A stretch of 64,000 nucleotides of DNA from Comamonas_C sp026954015 (GTDB taxonomy: Bacteria > Pseudomonadota > Gammaproteobacteria > Burkholderiales > Burkholderiaceae_C): assembly GCA_035063785.1 (NCBI GenBank), contig JAPSFS010000001.1, positions 1 through 64,000 of the forward strand, written 5' to 3'. The translations under genes were made by a program, and so were the position numbers. This document shows positions 52,366-60,467 of the stretch, piece after piece. The first letter of the stretch is position 1; each line of letters starts with the position of its first letter. The notes beneath the pieces are model-generated. The model did no database searches. It was not told the DNA's origin and was given only the letters and a program-made list of their open reading frames with translations.

Positions 52366-54669
52366 ATGGCCGTCCTGCACAACCTGGGATTCCCGCGCAT
52401 CGGCGCGCAACGTGAACTGAAATGGGCGCTGGAGCGCTACTGGAAGGGCCAGAGCCCGCGCGAGCAGCTCTTGGCCACCGCGGCCGAACTGCGCCAGCGC
52501 CATTGGACGCAGCAGCAGGGCCTCAATTGGGTGCCCGTGGGTGATTTTTCGCTCTACGACCAGATGCTGGACATGAGCTTCACGCTCGGCAACCTGCCCG
52601 AGCGCGTGCGCGGCTACCACGGCGACGCGCTGGACAACTACTTTCGCGTGGCGCGCGGGCGCAGCGCCGACAGCGCGGAGCACGACCACGACGCGCACCA
52701 CGACTGCTGCGGCGGCGTGGCGGCGGGCGAGATGACCAAGTGGTTCAACACCAACTACCACTACATCGTGCCCGAGCTCGGCGCGCAGACCACGTTCACG
52801 CTCGACGCCTCGCGCCTGCTGGCCCAGCTTCGTCAAGCGCGTGCGCAGGGCGTGGCGGCCAAGCCCGTCATCATCGGCCCCGTCACCTACCTGGCGCTGG
52901 GCAAGGCGCACGACGGCTCCAGCAAGCTCGCGCTGCTCGAACGCCTGCTGCCCGTCTATGCCGCGCTGCTCGACGCACTGGCCGCGGAGGGCGCCGAGTG
53001 GGTGCAGATCGACGAGCCCATCCTCGTGACCGAGCTCGACGCCGACTGGCAGCACGCCTTCAACACCGCCTATCACCAGCTCAAGGCGAGCCGCGTAAAG
53101 ATTCTGCTGGCGAGCTACTTCGGCGCCCTGCTGGACAACAAATACCTCGCCGCCAATTTGCCGGTGGCGGGCCTGCATGTGGACGCCGTCGCCAGCCGCG
53201 ACGACGTGCGCCAGCTCATCGGCCTGCTGCCGCCGCACAAGGTGCTGTCGCTGGGCGTGATCGACGGGCGCAACGTCTGGAAGACCGACCTCACCGAGCT
53301 GCTCGACTGGCTGGAACCCATCGCGGCGCAGCTGGGCGAGCGCCTGTGGCTCGCGCCGAGCTGCTCGCTGCTGCACGTGCCGGTCGATCTCGCCAGCGAA
53401 GACCGGCTCGACCCCGAAATCAGGTCCTGGCTCGCGTTCGCGCTGCAAAAGCTTGATGAGCTGCGCGTGGTGGGCCGTGCGCTCAATGAAGGGCGCGCCG
53501 CCGTGGCGGCAGAGCTCGCCAGCAACGCGCAGGCACTCGCCAGCCGCCGCGCCTCCGCGCGCGTGCACGACGCGCAGGTGCAGCAGGCGCTGGCGGAGGC
53601 TACGCCCGCGCTGGAGCAACGCCACAGTGCCTATGCCGTGCGCGCGCCGCTGCAAGCGAAAAAGCTCGGCCTGCCTGCGTTCCCGACGACGACCATAGGC
53701 TCGTTCCCGCAGACCGCCGAAATCCGCCATGCGCGCAAGGAGCACAAGGCCGGGCGCCTTTCCGACGCCGACTACGAAAAGGCCATGCGCGCCGAGATCG
53801 CCCACGGCGTGCGCGAGCAGGAGGCGCTGGGCCTGGACGTGTTGGTGCACGGCGAGGCCGAGCGCAACGACATGGTCGAATACTTCGGCGAGCAGCTCGC
53901 GGGCTACGCCTTCAGCAGCTACGGCTGGGTGCAGTCCTACGGCTCGCGCTGCGTCAAACCCCCCATCCTCTACGGCGACGTCAAGCGCACGCACCCCATC
54001 ACCGTGGGCTGGATCACCTACGCGCAATCGCTCACCAAGCGCCCGATGAAGGGCATGCTCACCGGGCCGGTCACCATGCTCAACTGGTCCTTCGTGCGCG
54101 ACGACCAGCCGCGCAGCGCCACCTGCCGCCAGCTCGCGCTGGCGCTGCGCGGCGAGGTGCTCGACCTGGAGGCGGCGGGCATTGCCATCATCCAGATCGA
54201 CGAGGCGGCGTTCCGCGAGGGCCTGCCGCTGCGCCACGCGCAGTGGCAGGAATACCTCGACTGGGCCATCGCGTCGTTTCGCCTCATGGCCAACGGCGTG
54301 CGCGACGAGACGCAGATCCACAGCCACATGTGCTATTCGGAATTCAACGACATCATTGCGTCCATCGCGGCCATGGACGCGGACGTCATCACCATCGAGA
54401 ACTCCCGCTCGGGCATGGAGCTGCTCGGCGCCTTCGAGCACTTCGCCTACCCCAACGGCATCGGCCCCGGCGTGTACGACATCCACTCACCCAACGTGCC
54501 CACGCAGCAGAGCATCGTCGCGCGCATGCGCGAGGCGGCGCGGCGCATCCCGGCCAACCAGCTCTGGGTCAACCCCGACTGCGGCCTGAAAACCCGCCAG
54601 TGGAGCGAGGTCGTGCCGTCCCTTGCGCACATGGTGGCGGCCGCGCGCGAGCTGCGCCAGGCGGCTTGA
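52366..54669 (+). CDS. metE: Cobalamin-independent methionine synthase MetE
   Basis: 767 aa from ATG 52366 with AAGGAG seven bases upstream; an in-frame ATG at 52312 lies inside the promoter region. MetE transfers a methyl group from methyl-tetrahydropteroyltriglutamate to homocysteine. N-terminal domain FPRIGAQRELKWALERYWKG; catalytic C-terminal domain with TTTIGSFPQTAEIRHARKEH and zinc ligands in HSHMCYSEF and NPDCGLKTR. Residues 102-117 (DSAEHDHDAHHDCCGG) form a His/Asp/Cys-rich insertion not in E. coli MetE. The rplM promoter overlaps its stop codon. Confidence 0.97.
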   Translation: MAVLHNLGFPRIGAQRELKWALERYWKGQSPREQLLATAAELRQRHWTQQQGLNWVPVGDFSLYDQMLDMSFTLGNLPERVRGYHGDALDNYFRVARGRSADSAEHDHDAHHDCCGGVAAGEMTKWFNTNYHYIVPELGAQTTFTLDASRLLAQLRQARAQGVAAKPVIIGPVTYLALGKAHDGSSKLALLERLLPVYAALLDALAAEGAEWVQIDEPILVTELDADWQHAFNTAYHQLKASRVKILLASYFGALLDNKYLAANLPVAGLHVDAVASRDDVRQLIGLLPPHKVLSLGVIDGRNVWKTDLTELLDWLEPIAAQLGERLWLAPSCSLLHVPVDLASEDRLDPEIRSWLAFALQKLDELRVVGRALNEGRAAVAAELASNAQALASRRASARVHDAQVQQALAEATPALEQRHSAYAVRAPLQAKKLGLPAFPTTTIGSFPQTAEIRHARKEHKAGRLSDADYEKAMRAEIAHGVREQEALGLDVLVHGEAERNDMVEYFGEQLAGYAFSSYGWVQSYGSRCVKPPILYGDVKRTHPITVGWITYAQSLTKRPMKGMLTGPVTMLNWSFVRDDQPRSATCRQLALALRGEVLDLEAAGIAIIQIDEAAFREGLPLRHAQWQEYLDWAIASFRLMANGVRDETQIHSHMCYSEFNDIIASIAAMDADVITIENSRSGMELLGAFEHFAYPNGIGPGVYDIHSPNVPTQQSIVARMREAARRIPANQLWVNPDCGLKTRQWSEVVPSLAHMVAAARELRQAA

Positions 54670-54675
54670 TATAAT
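54667..54675 (+). promoter_or_regulatory. Extended -10 promoter for rplM-rpsI
   Basis: TGATATAAT: a perfect TATAAT (54670-54675) with the TG of an extended -10, embedded in the metE TGA stop. No good -35 hexamer is seen 16-18 bases upstream, as is common for extended -10 promoters. It would start transcription near 54682, giving a leader of about 280 bases. Confidence 0.65.
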
Positions 54676-54680
54676 GCCCG

Positions 54681-54714
54681 GCTTCGCAGCGCACCCATGG
54701 CCCCGCGGCGAAGC
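54681..54714 (+). promoter_or_regulatory. Leader hairpin at the rplM transcript start
   Basis: GCTTCGC (54681-54687) pairs with GCGAAGC (54708-54714), enclosing a GC-rich loop. It lies at the predicted transcript 5' end and directly abuts the 164-bp palindromic element. Could stabilise the mRNA or belong to r-protein autoregulation; only the dyad itself is seen. Confidence 0.4.
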
Positions 54715-54878
54715 TAGTGCAGCGCTTCACGCCTGATGGCGTAAATAAAAAGAGTGGATTTTTGGTCCTGGCAAGGCGCAAACCACAGCGATACCGGGTG
54801 GTATCGCGCGGATTTGCAACGCAGCCAGGGCCGAAAAGGCGCCTTTTTATGCGCCAGATGGCGTGAAACGCTGCACTA
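54715..54878. repeat. 164-bp imperfect palindromic element in the rplM leader
   Basis: Terminal inverted repeats TAGTGCAGCGCTTCACGCC (from 54715) and, inverted at the right end, TAGTGCAGCGTTTCACGCC (54878 reading back). Inside, nested arms continue: GCGTAAATAAAAAG against TATAAAAAGGCGCC-like sequence, CCTGGC...CAAA against TTTG...GCCAGG, and a central dyad GCGATACC-GGGT-GGTATCGC at 54788-54807. It ends in TA on both sides. No ORF. The shape suggests a MITE-like or bacterial interspersed mosaic element. A second partial leader dyad (GAAAAGGG...CCCTCTTTTC, 54922-54948) precedes rplM. Confidence 0.7.
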
Positions 54879-54960
54879 AATCCCACCTAAGAGGCTCCCG
54901 TAAAAGAGGAGCACCGACCGTGGAAAAGGGCCTTCAAACCCTCTTTTCAAGAGAAAACTC

Positions 54961-55389
54961 ATGACCACCTTCAGCGCAAAACCCGCTGAGGTCGTGCACG
55001 AGTGGTTTGTGATTGACGCCACCGACAAGGTGCTCGGTCGGGTTGCCAGCGAAGTGGCCCACCGTCTGCGCGGCAAGCACAAAGCCATCTACACGCCTCA
55101 CGTCGATACGGGCGACTACATCGTCGTCATCAACGCCTCGCACCTCAAGGTCACCGGCACCAAGTCCATCGACAAGATGTACTACCGCCACTCGGGCTAC
55201 CCGGGCGGCATCCGCGCGACCAACTTCCGCGACATGCAGGCCAAACACCCCGGCCGCGCGCTGGAGAAGGCCGTCAAGGGCATGCTGCCCAAGGGGCCGC
55301 TGGGCTACGCCATGATCAAGAAGCTCAAGGTCTACGGCGGCGCCGAGCACCCCCACACCGCGCAGCAGCCCAAGCTGCTCGAAATCTGA
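54961..55389 (+). CDS. rplM: 50S ribosomal protein L13
   Basis: 142 aa, full family length. TTFSAKPAEVVHEWFVIDAT, KVLGRVASEVAHRLRGKHKA, YTPHVDTGDYIVVINASHL, YYRHSGYPGGIRATNFRDMQ and KGMLPKGPLGYAMIKKLKVY are conserved. In E. coli L13 represses its own operon through the leader; here the leader is interrupted by a palindromic element. rpsI follows after eleven bases. Confidence 0.98.
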   Translation: MTTFSAKPAEVVHEWFVIDATDKVLGRVASEVAHRLRGKHKAIYTPHVDTGDYIVVINASHLKVTGTKSIDKMYYRHSGYPGGIRATNFRDMQAKHPGRALEKAVKGMLPKGPLGYAMIKKLKVYGGAEHPHTAQQPKLLEI

Positions 55390-55400
55390 GGAGCCCGACG

Positions 55401-55793
55401 ATGATAGGTGAATGGAACAATGGCACCGGCCGTCGCAAGTCCAGCGTCGCCCGCGTGTTTCTGAAAAAAGGCAGCGGCAAGATCACGGTGAATGGCAAGG
55501 ACATTCAGCAGTATTTCGGCCGCCAGACCTCGATCATGATCGCCAGGCAGCCGCTGGTGCTCACCGACCATGTCGAAACCTTCGACATCCAGGTGAACGT
55601 CCATGGCGGCGGTGAATCCGGCCAGGCCGGCGCCACGCGCCACGGCATCACGCGCGCGCTGATCGACTACGACGCCACGCTCAAGCCCGCCTTGAGCGCG
55701 GCCGGCTTCGTCACGCGCGACGCCCGCGAAGTGGAACGCAAGAAGGTCGGCCTGCACTCCGCACGCCGCGCCAAGCAGTTCTCCAAGCGCTGA
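55401..55793 (+). CDS. rpsI: 30S ribosomal protein S9
   Basis: 130 aa. GEWNNGTGRRKSSVARVFLK, GKITVNGKDIQQYFGRQTSI, VNVHGGGESGQAGATRHGIT and the basic tail ending KKVGLHSARRAKQFSKR that reaches the P-site. Ends the two-gene r-protein operon, followed by a strong terminator. Confidence 0.98.
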   Translation: MIGEWNNGTGRRKSSVARVFLKKGSGKITVNGKDIQQYFGRQTSIMIARQPLVLTDHVETFDIQVNVHGGGESGQAGATRHGITRALIDYDATLKPALSAAGFVTRDAREVERKKVGLHSARRAKQFSKR

Positions 55794-55814
55794 TCGCGCT
55801 GCGTCTTCGCGGAA

Positions 55815-55837
55815 ACCGCCTTCGGGCGGTTTTTTTG
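55815..55837 (+). terminator. Rho-independent terminator of rplM-rpsI
   Basis: Stem ACCGCC (55815-55820), TTCG tetraloop, GGCGGT (55825-55830), followed by a run of T to 55837. Flanking A bases extend the stem into the T-run. Confidence 0.92.
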
Positions 55838-55905
55838 CGTGCGTGCGCGCGCACCGGTGTATTCCCTTACGATGCGGCGTTGCCGCCAGACCGCAAGGAA
55901 ATTCC

Positions 55906-56265
55906 ATGAGTGCCCAGACCACGGCAGACACCATCCGCTTCACCGACAGCGCCGCCGAGCGCGTGGCCCGGCTCGTGGCCGACGAGGGCAACCCGGCGCT
56001 CAAGCTGCGCGTGCTCGTCGAGGGCGGCGGCTGCTCGGGCCTGCAGTACAAATTCGCGCTCGACGCGGCGGTGCAGGAAGGCGACACGACGCTGGCGATG
56101 CGCGACGGCGCGGCCCTGCTCATCGATGCGATGAGCTACCCCTACCTCGTCGGTGCCGAGATCGACTGCGAGCACAGCCTCAAGGGCACGCAGTTCGTGG
56201 TGCGCAATCCCAACGCGCAGGCCACCTGCGGCTGCGGTTCGAGCTTCACGCCCTCGGGCTGCTGA
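55906..56265 (+). CDS. erpA: Iron-sulfur cluster insertion protein ErpA
   Basis: 119 aa A-type carrier that delivers [4Fe-4S] clusters to target proteins. ATG at 55906 with AAGGAA upstream. The three cluster cysteines are in GGGCSGLQY and the C-terminal CGCGSSF; FTDSAAERVARLVADEGNPA and AEIDCEHSLKGTQFVVRNPN are typical. A TACGAT (55869-55874) may be the -10. Own terminator follows. Confidence 0.94.
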   Translation: MSAQTTADTIRFTDSAAERVARLVADEGNPALKLRVLVEGGGCSGLQYKFALDAAVQEGDTTLAMRDGAALLIDAMSYPYLVGAEIDCEHSLKGTQFVVRNPNAQATCGCGSSFTPSGC

Positions 56266-56285
56266 GGCGAACGCCCAGCCGCACA

Positions 56286-56309
56286 AGCCGCCGTGCAGGC
56301 GGCTTTTTT
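56286..56309 (+). terminator. Rho-independent terminator of erpA
   Basis: Stem AGCCGCC (56286-56292), loop GTGCA, GGCGGCT (56298-56304), T-run to 56309. It ends only 14 bases before the start codon of the next gene. Confidence 0.9.
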
Positions 56310-56323
56310 GATCGTCCGTGACG

Positions 56324-57739
56324 ATGTCGCACACCTTCCCACGTTCGCGTTCGCGCCTGCTCTGGCTCGTCGCCATCGGCTTCTTCATGCAGACGCTGGA
56401 CGCGACCATCGTCAACACCGCGCTGCCCGCGATGGCCGAGAGCCTGCGCGAGAGCCCGCTGCGCATGCAGTCCGTGGTGGTGGCGTATTCGGTGGCGATG
56501 GCGATGCTGATCCCCGCGTCGGGCTGGATCGCCGATCGCGTGGGCATGCGCCGGGCGTTTCTCGGCGCGATCATCGCGTTCGTCGCCGGGTCGGTGCTGT
56601 GCGCGCTCTCGCCCAGCCTTGACCTGCTGGTGGCTGCGCGCGTGCTGCAGGGCTTCGGTGGGGCGCTGCTGCTGCCCGTCGGGCGCCTCGTGATCCTGCG
56701 CACCTTCCCGCGCGAGGAGTTCCTGGAGGCGATCAGCTTCGTCGCGATCCCGGGCCTCGTGGGGCCGCTCATCGGCCCGACGCTCGGTGGCTGGCTGGTG
56801 CAGGTGGCGTCGTGGCACTGGATCTTCCTGATCAACGTGCCCGTGGGGCTCGCGGGCATCGTGGCCACGCTGCGCTTCATGCCGCACGGCCAGCCGGTGC
56901 CGGCCGGGCGCTTCGACCTCGTCGGCTACGCCATGCTGGCGCTGGGCATGGTGGCGCTCTCGCTCGGGCTCGACGGCCTCTCGGGCCTGGGCCTGCGCCA
57001 GGCAGGCGTGGTGCTGCTGATGGTGTTTGGCCTGGCGAGTCTTGCCGCGTACTGGCTGCACGCCGCGCGTGTGCCCGCGCCGCTGTTCTCGCCGCGCCTC
57101 TTTCACATCGACGCGCTGCGCATCGGCCTGCTGGGCAACCTGTTCGCGCGGCTGGGCAGCGGCAGCATGCCGTTTCTCGTGCCGCTGATGCTGCAGGTGG
57201 GGCTCGGTTATTCGCCGCTGTACGCGGGCATGATGATGTTGCCGGTGGCGGTTGCCGGCATGGCGGTCAAGCGCGCGGCCACGCCGCTCATCAAGCGCCT
57301 GGGCTATCGCCGCGTGCTCGTGGGCAACACCGTGGCCGTGGGGCTGATGATGGCGAGCTTTGCGCTGATGACGCCGACGCAGCCGCTGGGCTGGCGCATC
57401 GTGCAGCTGGCGGTGTTCGGCCTGGTGAATTCGCTGCAGTTCACCGCGATGAACACCGTGACGCTCAAGGATCTGGACAGCGCCATGGCCAGCAGCGGCA
57501 ACAGCCTGCTGTCCATGGTGCAGATGCTGGCGATGGGGATGGGCGTGGCGGCCGCGGGCGCGGCGCTCGGTGCGTATTCGGAGGCGTTCGGCGCGGGCAG
57601 CACGCAGACCCTGCGCGCTTTCCAGGCGACGTTTGCGAGCATGGGGCTGATGACGCTGGCGGCCACCTTCATCTTTGCGCAGCTTGCGCCCGAAGAGCGC
57701 GTGCGCGTGCTGGATTCCGGTGGCCCGGCGCCAGAGTGA
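56324..57739 (+). CDS. MFS transporter, DHA2 drug-efflux type (MdtD-like)
   Basis: 471 aa from ATG 56324; a GTG at 56318 is also possible. Multi-helix membrane protein with DHA2 motifs: D1 LDATIVNTALPAMAESL, motif A GWIADRVGMRRAFLGAIIAF, motif B-like RVLQGFGGALLLPVGRLVIL, and motif C-like PGLVGPLIGPTLGGWLV. Probably 14 helices, proton-driven export of an unknown compound. It starts 14 bases after the erpA terminator, so its promoter must overlap that structure or expression is by readthrough. Convergent with anmK. Confidence 0.92.
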   Translation: MSHTFPRSRSRLLWLVAIGFFMQTLDATIVNTALPAMAESLRESPLRMQSVVVAYSVAMAMLIPASGWIADRVGMRRAFLGAIIAFVAGSVLCALSPSLDLLVAARVLQGFGGALLLPVGRLVILRTFPREEFLEAISFVAIPGLVGPLIGPTLGGWLVQVASWHWIFLINVPVGLAGIVATLRFMPHGQPVPAGRFDLVGYAMLALGMVALSLGLDGLSGLGLRQAGVVLLMVFGLASLAAYWLHAARVPAPLFSPRLFHIDALRIGLLGNLFARLGSGSMPFLVPLMLQVGLGYSPLYAGMMMLPVAVAGMAVKRAATPLIKRLGYRRVLVGNTVAVGLMMASFALMTPTQPLGWRIVQLAVFGLVNSLQFTAMNTVTLKDLDSAMASSGNSLLSMVQMLAMGMGVAAAGAALGAYSEAFGAGSTQTLRAFQATFASMGLMTLAATFIFAQLAPEERVRVLDSGGPAPE

Positions 57740-57766
57740 ACCGGTTGCGCGACACGGCGCGCGTGC

Positions 57767-58888
57767 TCACGCCGGGTAGATGGCCCCGAGCACGCGCGCG
57801 CCGCGCGCGCCGGTCACCGCGGGCAGGTTGCCGGGCAGGCGCTCGATGCAGCGCCACGCCAGCCAGGCGAAGGCGGCGGCCTCCACCTGCTCGGGCGGCA
57901 GGCCGTGGCGCGCGGAGGTTTGCACCTCACACGTGGGCAGCCGTGCCTGCAGCCGCGCCATCAGGTGCCGGTTGTACGCGCCGCCGCCGCAGACGATCAG
58001 CGCGCGCGTCGTCGGCGCGTGGCGCAGCAGGTCCGCGGCGCAGACCTGGGCCGTGAGCTCGGAGAGCGTCGCCTGCACGTCCTCGGCGCGGGCATCGGCG
58101 TGGCGCGCAAGGTGCTGCAGCAGCCACTGGGGGTGAAACAGGTCGCGCCCGGTGCTCTTGGGCGGCGCGAGCGCAAAGTAGGGTTCGGCAAGCAGCTCCT
58201 GCAGCAACACGGGCAGCACCTTGCCGCTCGCGGCCCAGGCGCCATCCGCGTCCCAGGGGCGGCCCGTGTGGCGCTGGCACCAGTGGTCGATCAGCACGTT
58301 GCCGGGGCCGCAGTCGAAGCCGCTCACGCTGCCGTCCGCGTGCAGCAGGCTCAGGTTGGCCATGCCGCCGAGGTTGAGCACCGCCACCGGCTCGCCCGGC
58401 ACGCCGAACACGCTCTGGTGAAATGCCGGCACCAGCGGCGCGCCCTGGCCGCCGGCGGCCACGTCGCGGCTGCGAAAGTCCGCCACCACGGTGATGCCGG
58501 TCAGTTCCACGAGCAGCGCGGGGCTGTTCAGTTGCAGGGTGTAGCCGGTGCCGTCCAGGGCCTGCGGCTGGTGGCGCACCGTCTGGCCGTGCGCGCCGAG
58601 GGCCTCGATCGCCGCCGCGGGCAGCCGGGCCTGGGTCAGCAGGCGCCGCACCACCTCGGCGTACGCGCGCGCGAGCGCGTTGGCCGCACGCTGCGCGCGG
58701 TGCAGCTCGTCGCTGCCCCGGGTGTTGAGCGCGAGCAGCTCCGCTTTCAATTCAGGAGCTAGAGGCGCTGATGCATGCTGCGCTACAGCGCATTTTGGTG
58801 TGGAAACATCGACGAGCACGCCGTCGATGCCGTCGAGCGAGGTGCCCGACATCAGCCCGATGAACCAGCGCGCGCGGCGGTCGGCCAT
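57767..58888 (-). CDS. anmK: Anhydro-N-acetylmuramic acid kinase AnmK
   Basis: 373 aa. AnmK hydrolyses and phosphorylates 1,6-anhydro-MurNAc to MurNAc-6-phosphate in murein recycling. Start MADRRARWFIGLMSGTSLDG with the ATP-site GTSLDGID; GAHGQTVRHQPQ, TVVADFRSRDVAAGGQGAPL, VLNLGGMANLSLL, FDCGPGNVLIDHW and the C-terminal VCGGGAYNRHLM. Residues about 31-48 are coded by a tract (58745-58797) resembling the dispersed repeat. Starts 17 bases after an M23 peptidase gene on the same strand. Confidence 0.96.
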   Translation of the reverse strand: MADRRARWFIGLMSGTSLDGIDGVLVDVSTPKCAVAQHASAPLAPELKAELLALNTRGSDELHRAQRAANALARAYAEVVRRLLTQARLPAAAIEALGAHGQTVRHQPQALDGTGYTLQLNSPALLVELTGITVVADFRSRDVAAGGQGAPLVPAFHQSVFGVPGEPVAVLNLGGMANLSLLHADGSVSGFDCGPGNVLIDHWCQRHTGRPWDADGAWAASGKVLPVLLQELLAEPYFALAPPKSTGRDLFHPQWLLQHLARHADARAEDVQATLSELTAQVCAADLLRHAPTTRALIVCGGGAYNRHLMARLQARLPTCEVQTSARHGLPPEQVEAAAFAWLAWRCIERLPGNLPAVTGARGARVLGAIYPA

Positions 58889-58905
58889 GGCGCGCGCCGT
58901 GCGGC

Positions 58906-60273
58906 CTATTCGGCGCGCGCGGTTACCAGCGTCTGCGCGGCCGACGCCAGCTCCAGCCGCATCTGCCCCGCCACGCGCTCGAAGGCCGGGCGCTGCGCGT
59001 CCGAGATCGGCTGCGCGGCATCGCTGCGCTCGGCGATGGCCATCGGGTCTTGCTGCGCACCCTTCACGCGGAATTCGAAGTGCAGGTGCGGGCCCGTGGC
59101 CCAGCCCGTCTGCCCGACCGCGCCGATCACCTGGCCCTGCGTGATCGCCTGGCCCTGGTGCACGTCCACCCGGCTCAGGTGGGCGTAGACGGTCTCGTGC
59201 TCGTTCGCGTGCTTGATGTAGATCACGTTGCCGTAGCCGTTCTGCACACCGGCGAATTCGACGACCCCGTCGCCCACCGTGCGCACCGGCGTGCCGGTGG
59301 GGGCGGCCAGATCGACGCCCTGGTGCGCGCGCCAGGTGTTCAGGATGGGATGCAGGCGCATCTTGAAGCCGCTGGACACGCGCGTGTACTGCACCGGCGA
59401 GCTCAGGTAGGCGCGGTTCATGCTCTGGCCGTCGAGCGTGTAGTACGCGCCCTTGGCCTGCGGCGTGCTCTGGAACCAGACGGCGCTGTGCGTCTTGCCG
59501 CCGTTCGTGAACTCGGCGCTCAGCAGGCGCCCGGTGCGCAGCGGCTCGCCATCGGCTTCCAGCGATTCGTACACCACGGTGAAGCGGTCGCCCTTGCGCA
59601 GCGCGCGGCGAAAGTCGATGCGCGACGAGAACACGTCGGCCAGTTGCACCGCCACCGCGTCCGGGATGTTGGAGGCGTCGGTCGCGGCGAACAGCGAGCT
59701 GCGGATTTCGCCGCTGCCCAGCCGGGTGCCCACGGTGAGCGGCGCGCTTTCGATGCGCGAGGCCAGGCTGCCGTCGGGCTGGCGCTCGACCACCAGGCGC
59801 TGGAAGTCGCTGCTGTCGTCGGGGGCCCAGCGGGCCGTGAGCTTCGTCAGGTGGTGGTCGGCCGTGGCTTCCGCGGTCAGCAGCCGGCCGGCGCGGCCGA
59901 GCAGGTTCTGCTGCGACAGGTCGTCGCCGCGCAGAAAGCGCGAGGCGTCGGGGTCGGCGATGCCCAGGCGCTGCAGCAGCGCCTCGGGGGTGTCGCCGCT
60001 GCGCGTGGCGTCCGAGCGGTAGAGCGCGAGGCCGGAGAGGTCCGACAGGTCGGCGAGCGCCGTATCGGTGGCGAGCGACGGGATGCTCTCGGTGATCGTC
60101 ACCATGGGCAGGTCGGCCGCGTCGGGCGCGTACGACGCCACGGCGAAGGCGCCGCCGCCACCGGTGAGCAGCACCGCGGCGACGATGGCGGTGATACGGC
60201 GAGGATGCTGCGTGATCGATTGCCTTGCCGGCGCAAGCAGCGCCCTGCAGCTGTCAGTGAGTCCGTTGGACAA
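58906..60273 (-). CDS. M23-family murein endopeptidase
   Basis: 455 aa from a TTG at 60273 (LSNGLTDSCRALLAPARQSI); a GTG at 60408 would add 45 unlike residues, so the start is uncertain. N-terminal membrane anchor (RRITAIVAAVLLTGGGGAFA), a long middle domain with an opacity/LysM-like region, then the peptidase M23 fold with zinc ligands in RAHQGVDLAAPTGTPV and TGPHLHFEFRVKG. Probably cleaves peptide cross-links in the periplasm, as MepM/YebA types do. Likely an operon with anmK; divergent from tyrS. Confidence 0.9.
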   Translation of the reverse strand: MSNGLTDSCRALLAPARQSITQHPRRITAIVAAVLLTGGGGAFAVASYAPDAADLPMVTITESIPSLATDTALADLSDLSGLALYRSDATRSGDTPEALLQRLGIADPDASRFLRGDDLSQQNLLGRAGRLLTAEATADHHLTKLTARWAPDDSSDFQRLVVERQPDGSLASRIESAPLTVGTRLGSGEIRSSLFAATDASNIPDAVAVQLADVFSSRIDFRRALRKGDRFTVVYESLEADGEPLRTGRLLSAEFTNGGKTHSAVWFQSTPQAKGAYYTLDGQSMNRAYLSSPVQYTRVSSGFKMRLHPILNTWRAHQGVDLAAPTGTPVRTVGDGVVEFAGVQNGYGNVIYIKHANEHETVYAHLSRVDVHQGQAITQGQVIGAVGQTGWATGPHLHFEFRVKGAQQDPMAIAERSDAAQPISDAQRPAFERVAGQMRLELASAAQTLVTARAE

Positions 60274-60427
60274 GCGTTCATCCCCAAGCGCAAGGGCGCC
60301 TGTGCGTCGCGCTTCCCGGAGGGGGAACCGCGCGGCAGGCGCCGGAAAATCACGAGGGTGGCGGTGTGTCAGAGGCCCGCCGCGCGGGTGGCCACTAGAA
60401 TCCGCCACGACACAAAAACCGAGCGAG

Positions 60428-60433
60428 TATAGT
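60428..60433 (+). promoter_or_regulatory. Possible -10 element for tyrS
   Basis: TATAGT in the divergent M23/tyrS gap, 35 bases before the tyrS ATG; the -35 is not convincing. The same spot read on the other strand gives TATACT, so it could serve the peptidase gene instead. Another candidate TAGAAT lies at 60396-60401. Nothing else recognisable in 60274-60467. Confidence 0.35.
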
Positions 60434-60467
60434 CGCTGCGCCCGCGTTGGTAAGCTCGAAAACCCTT

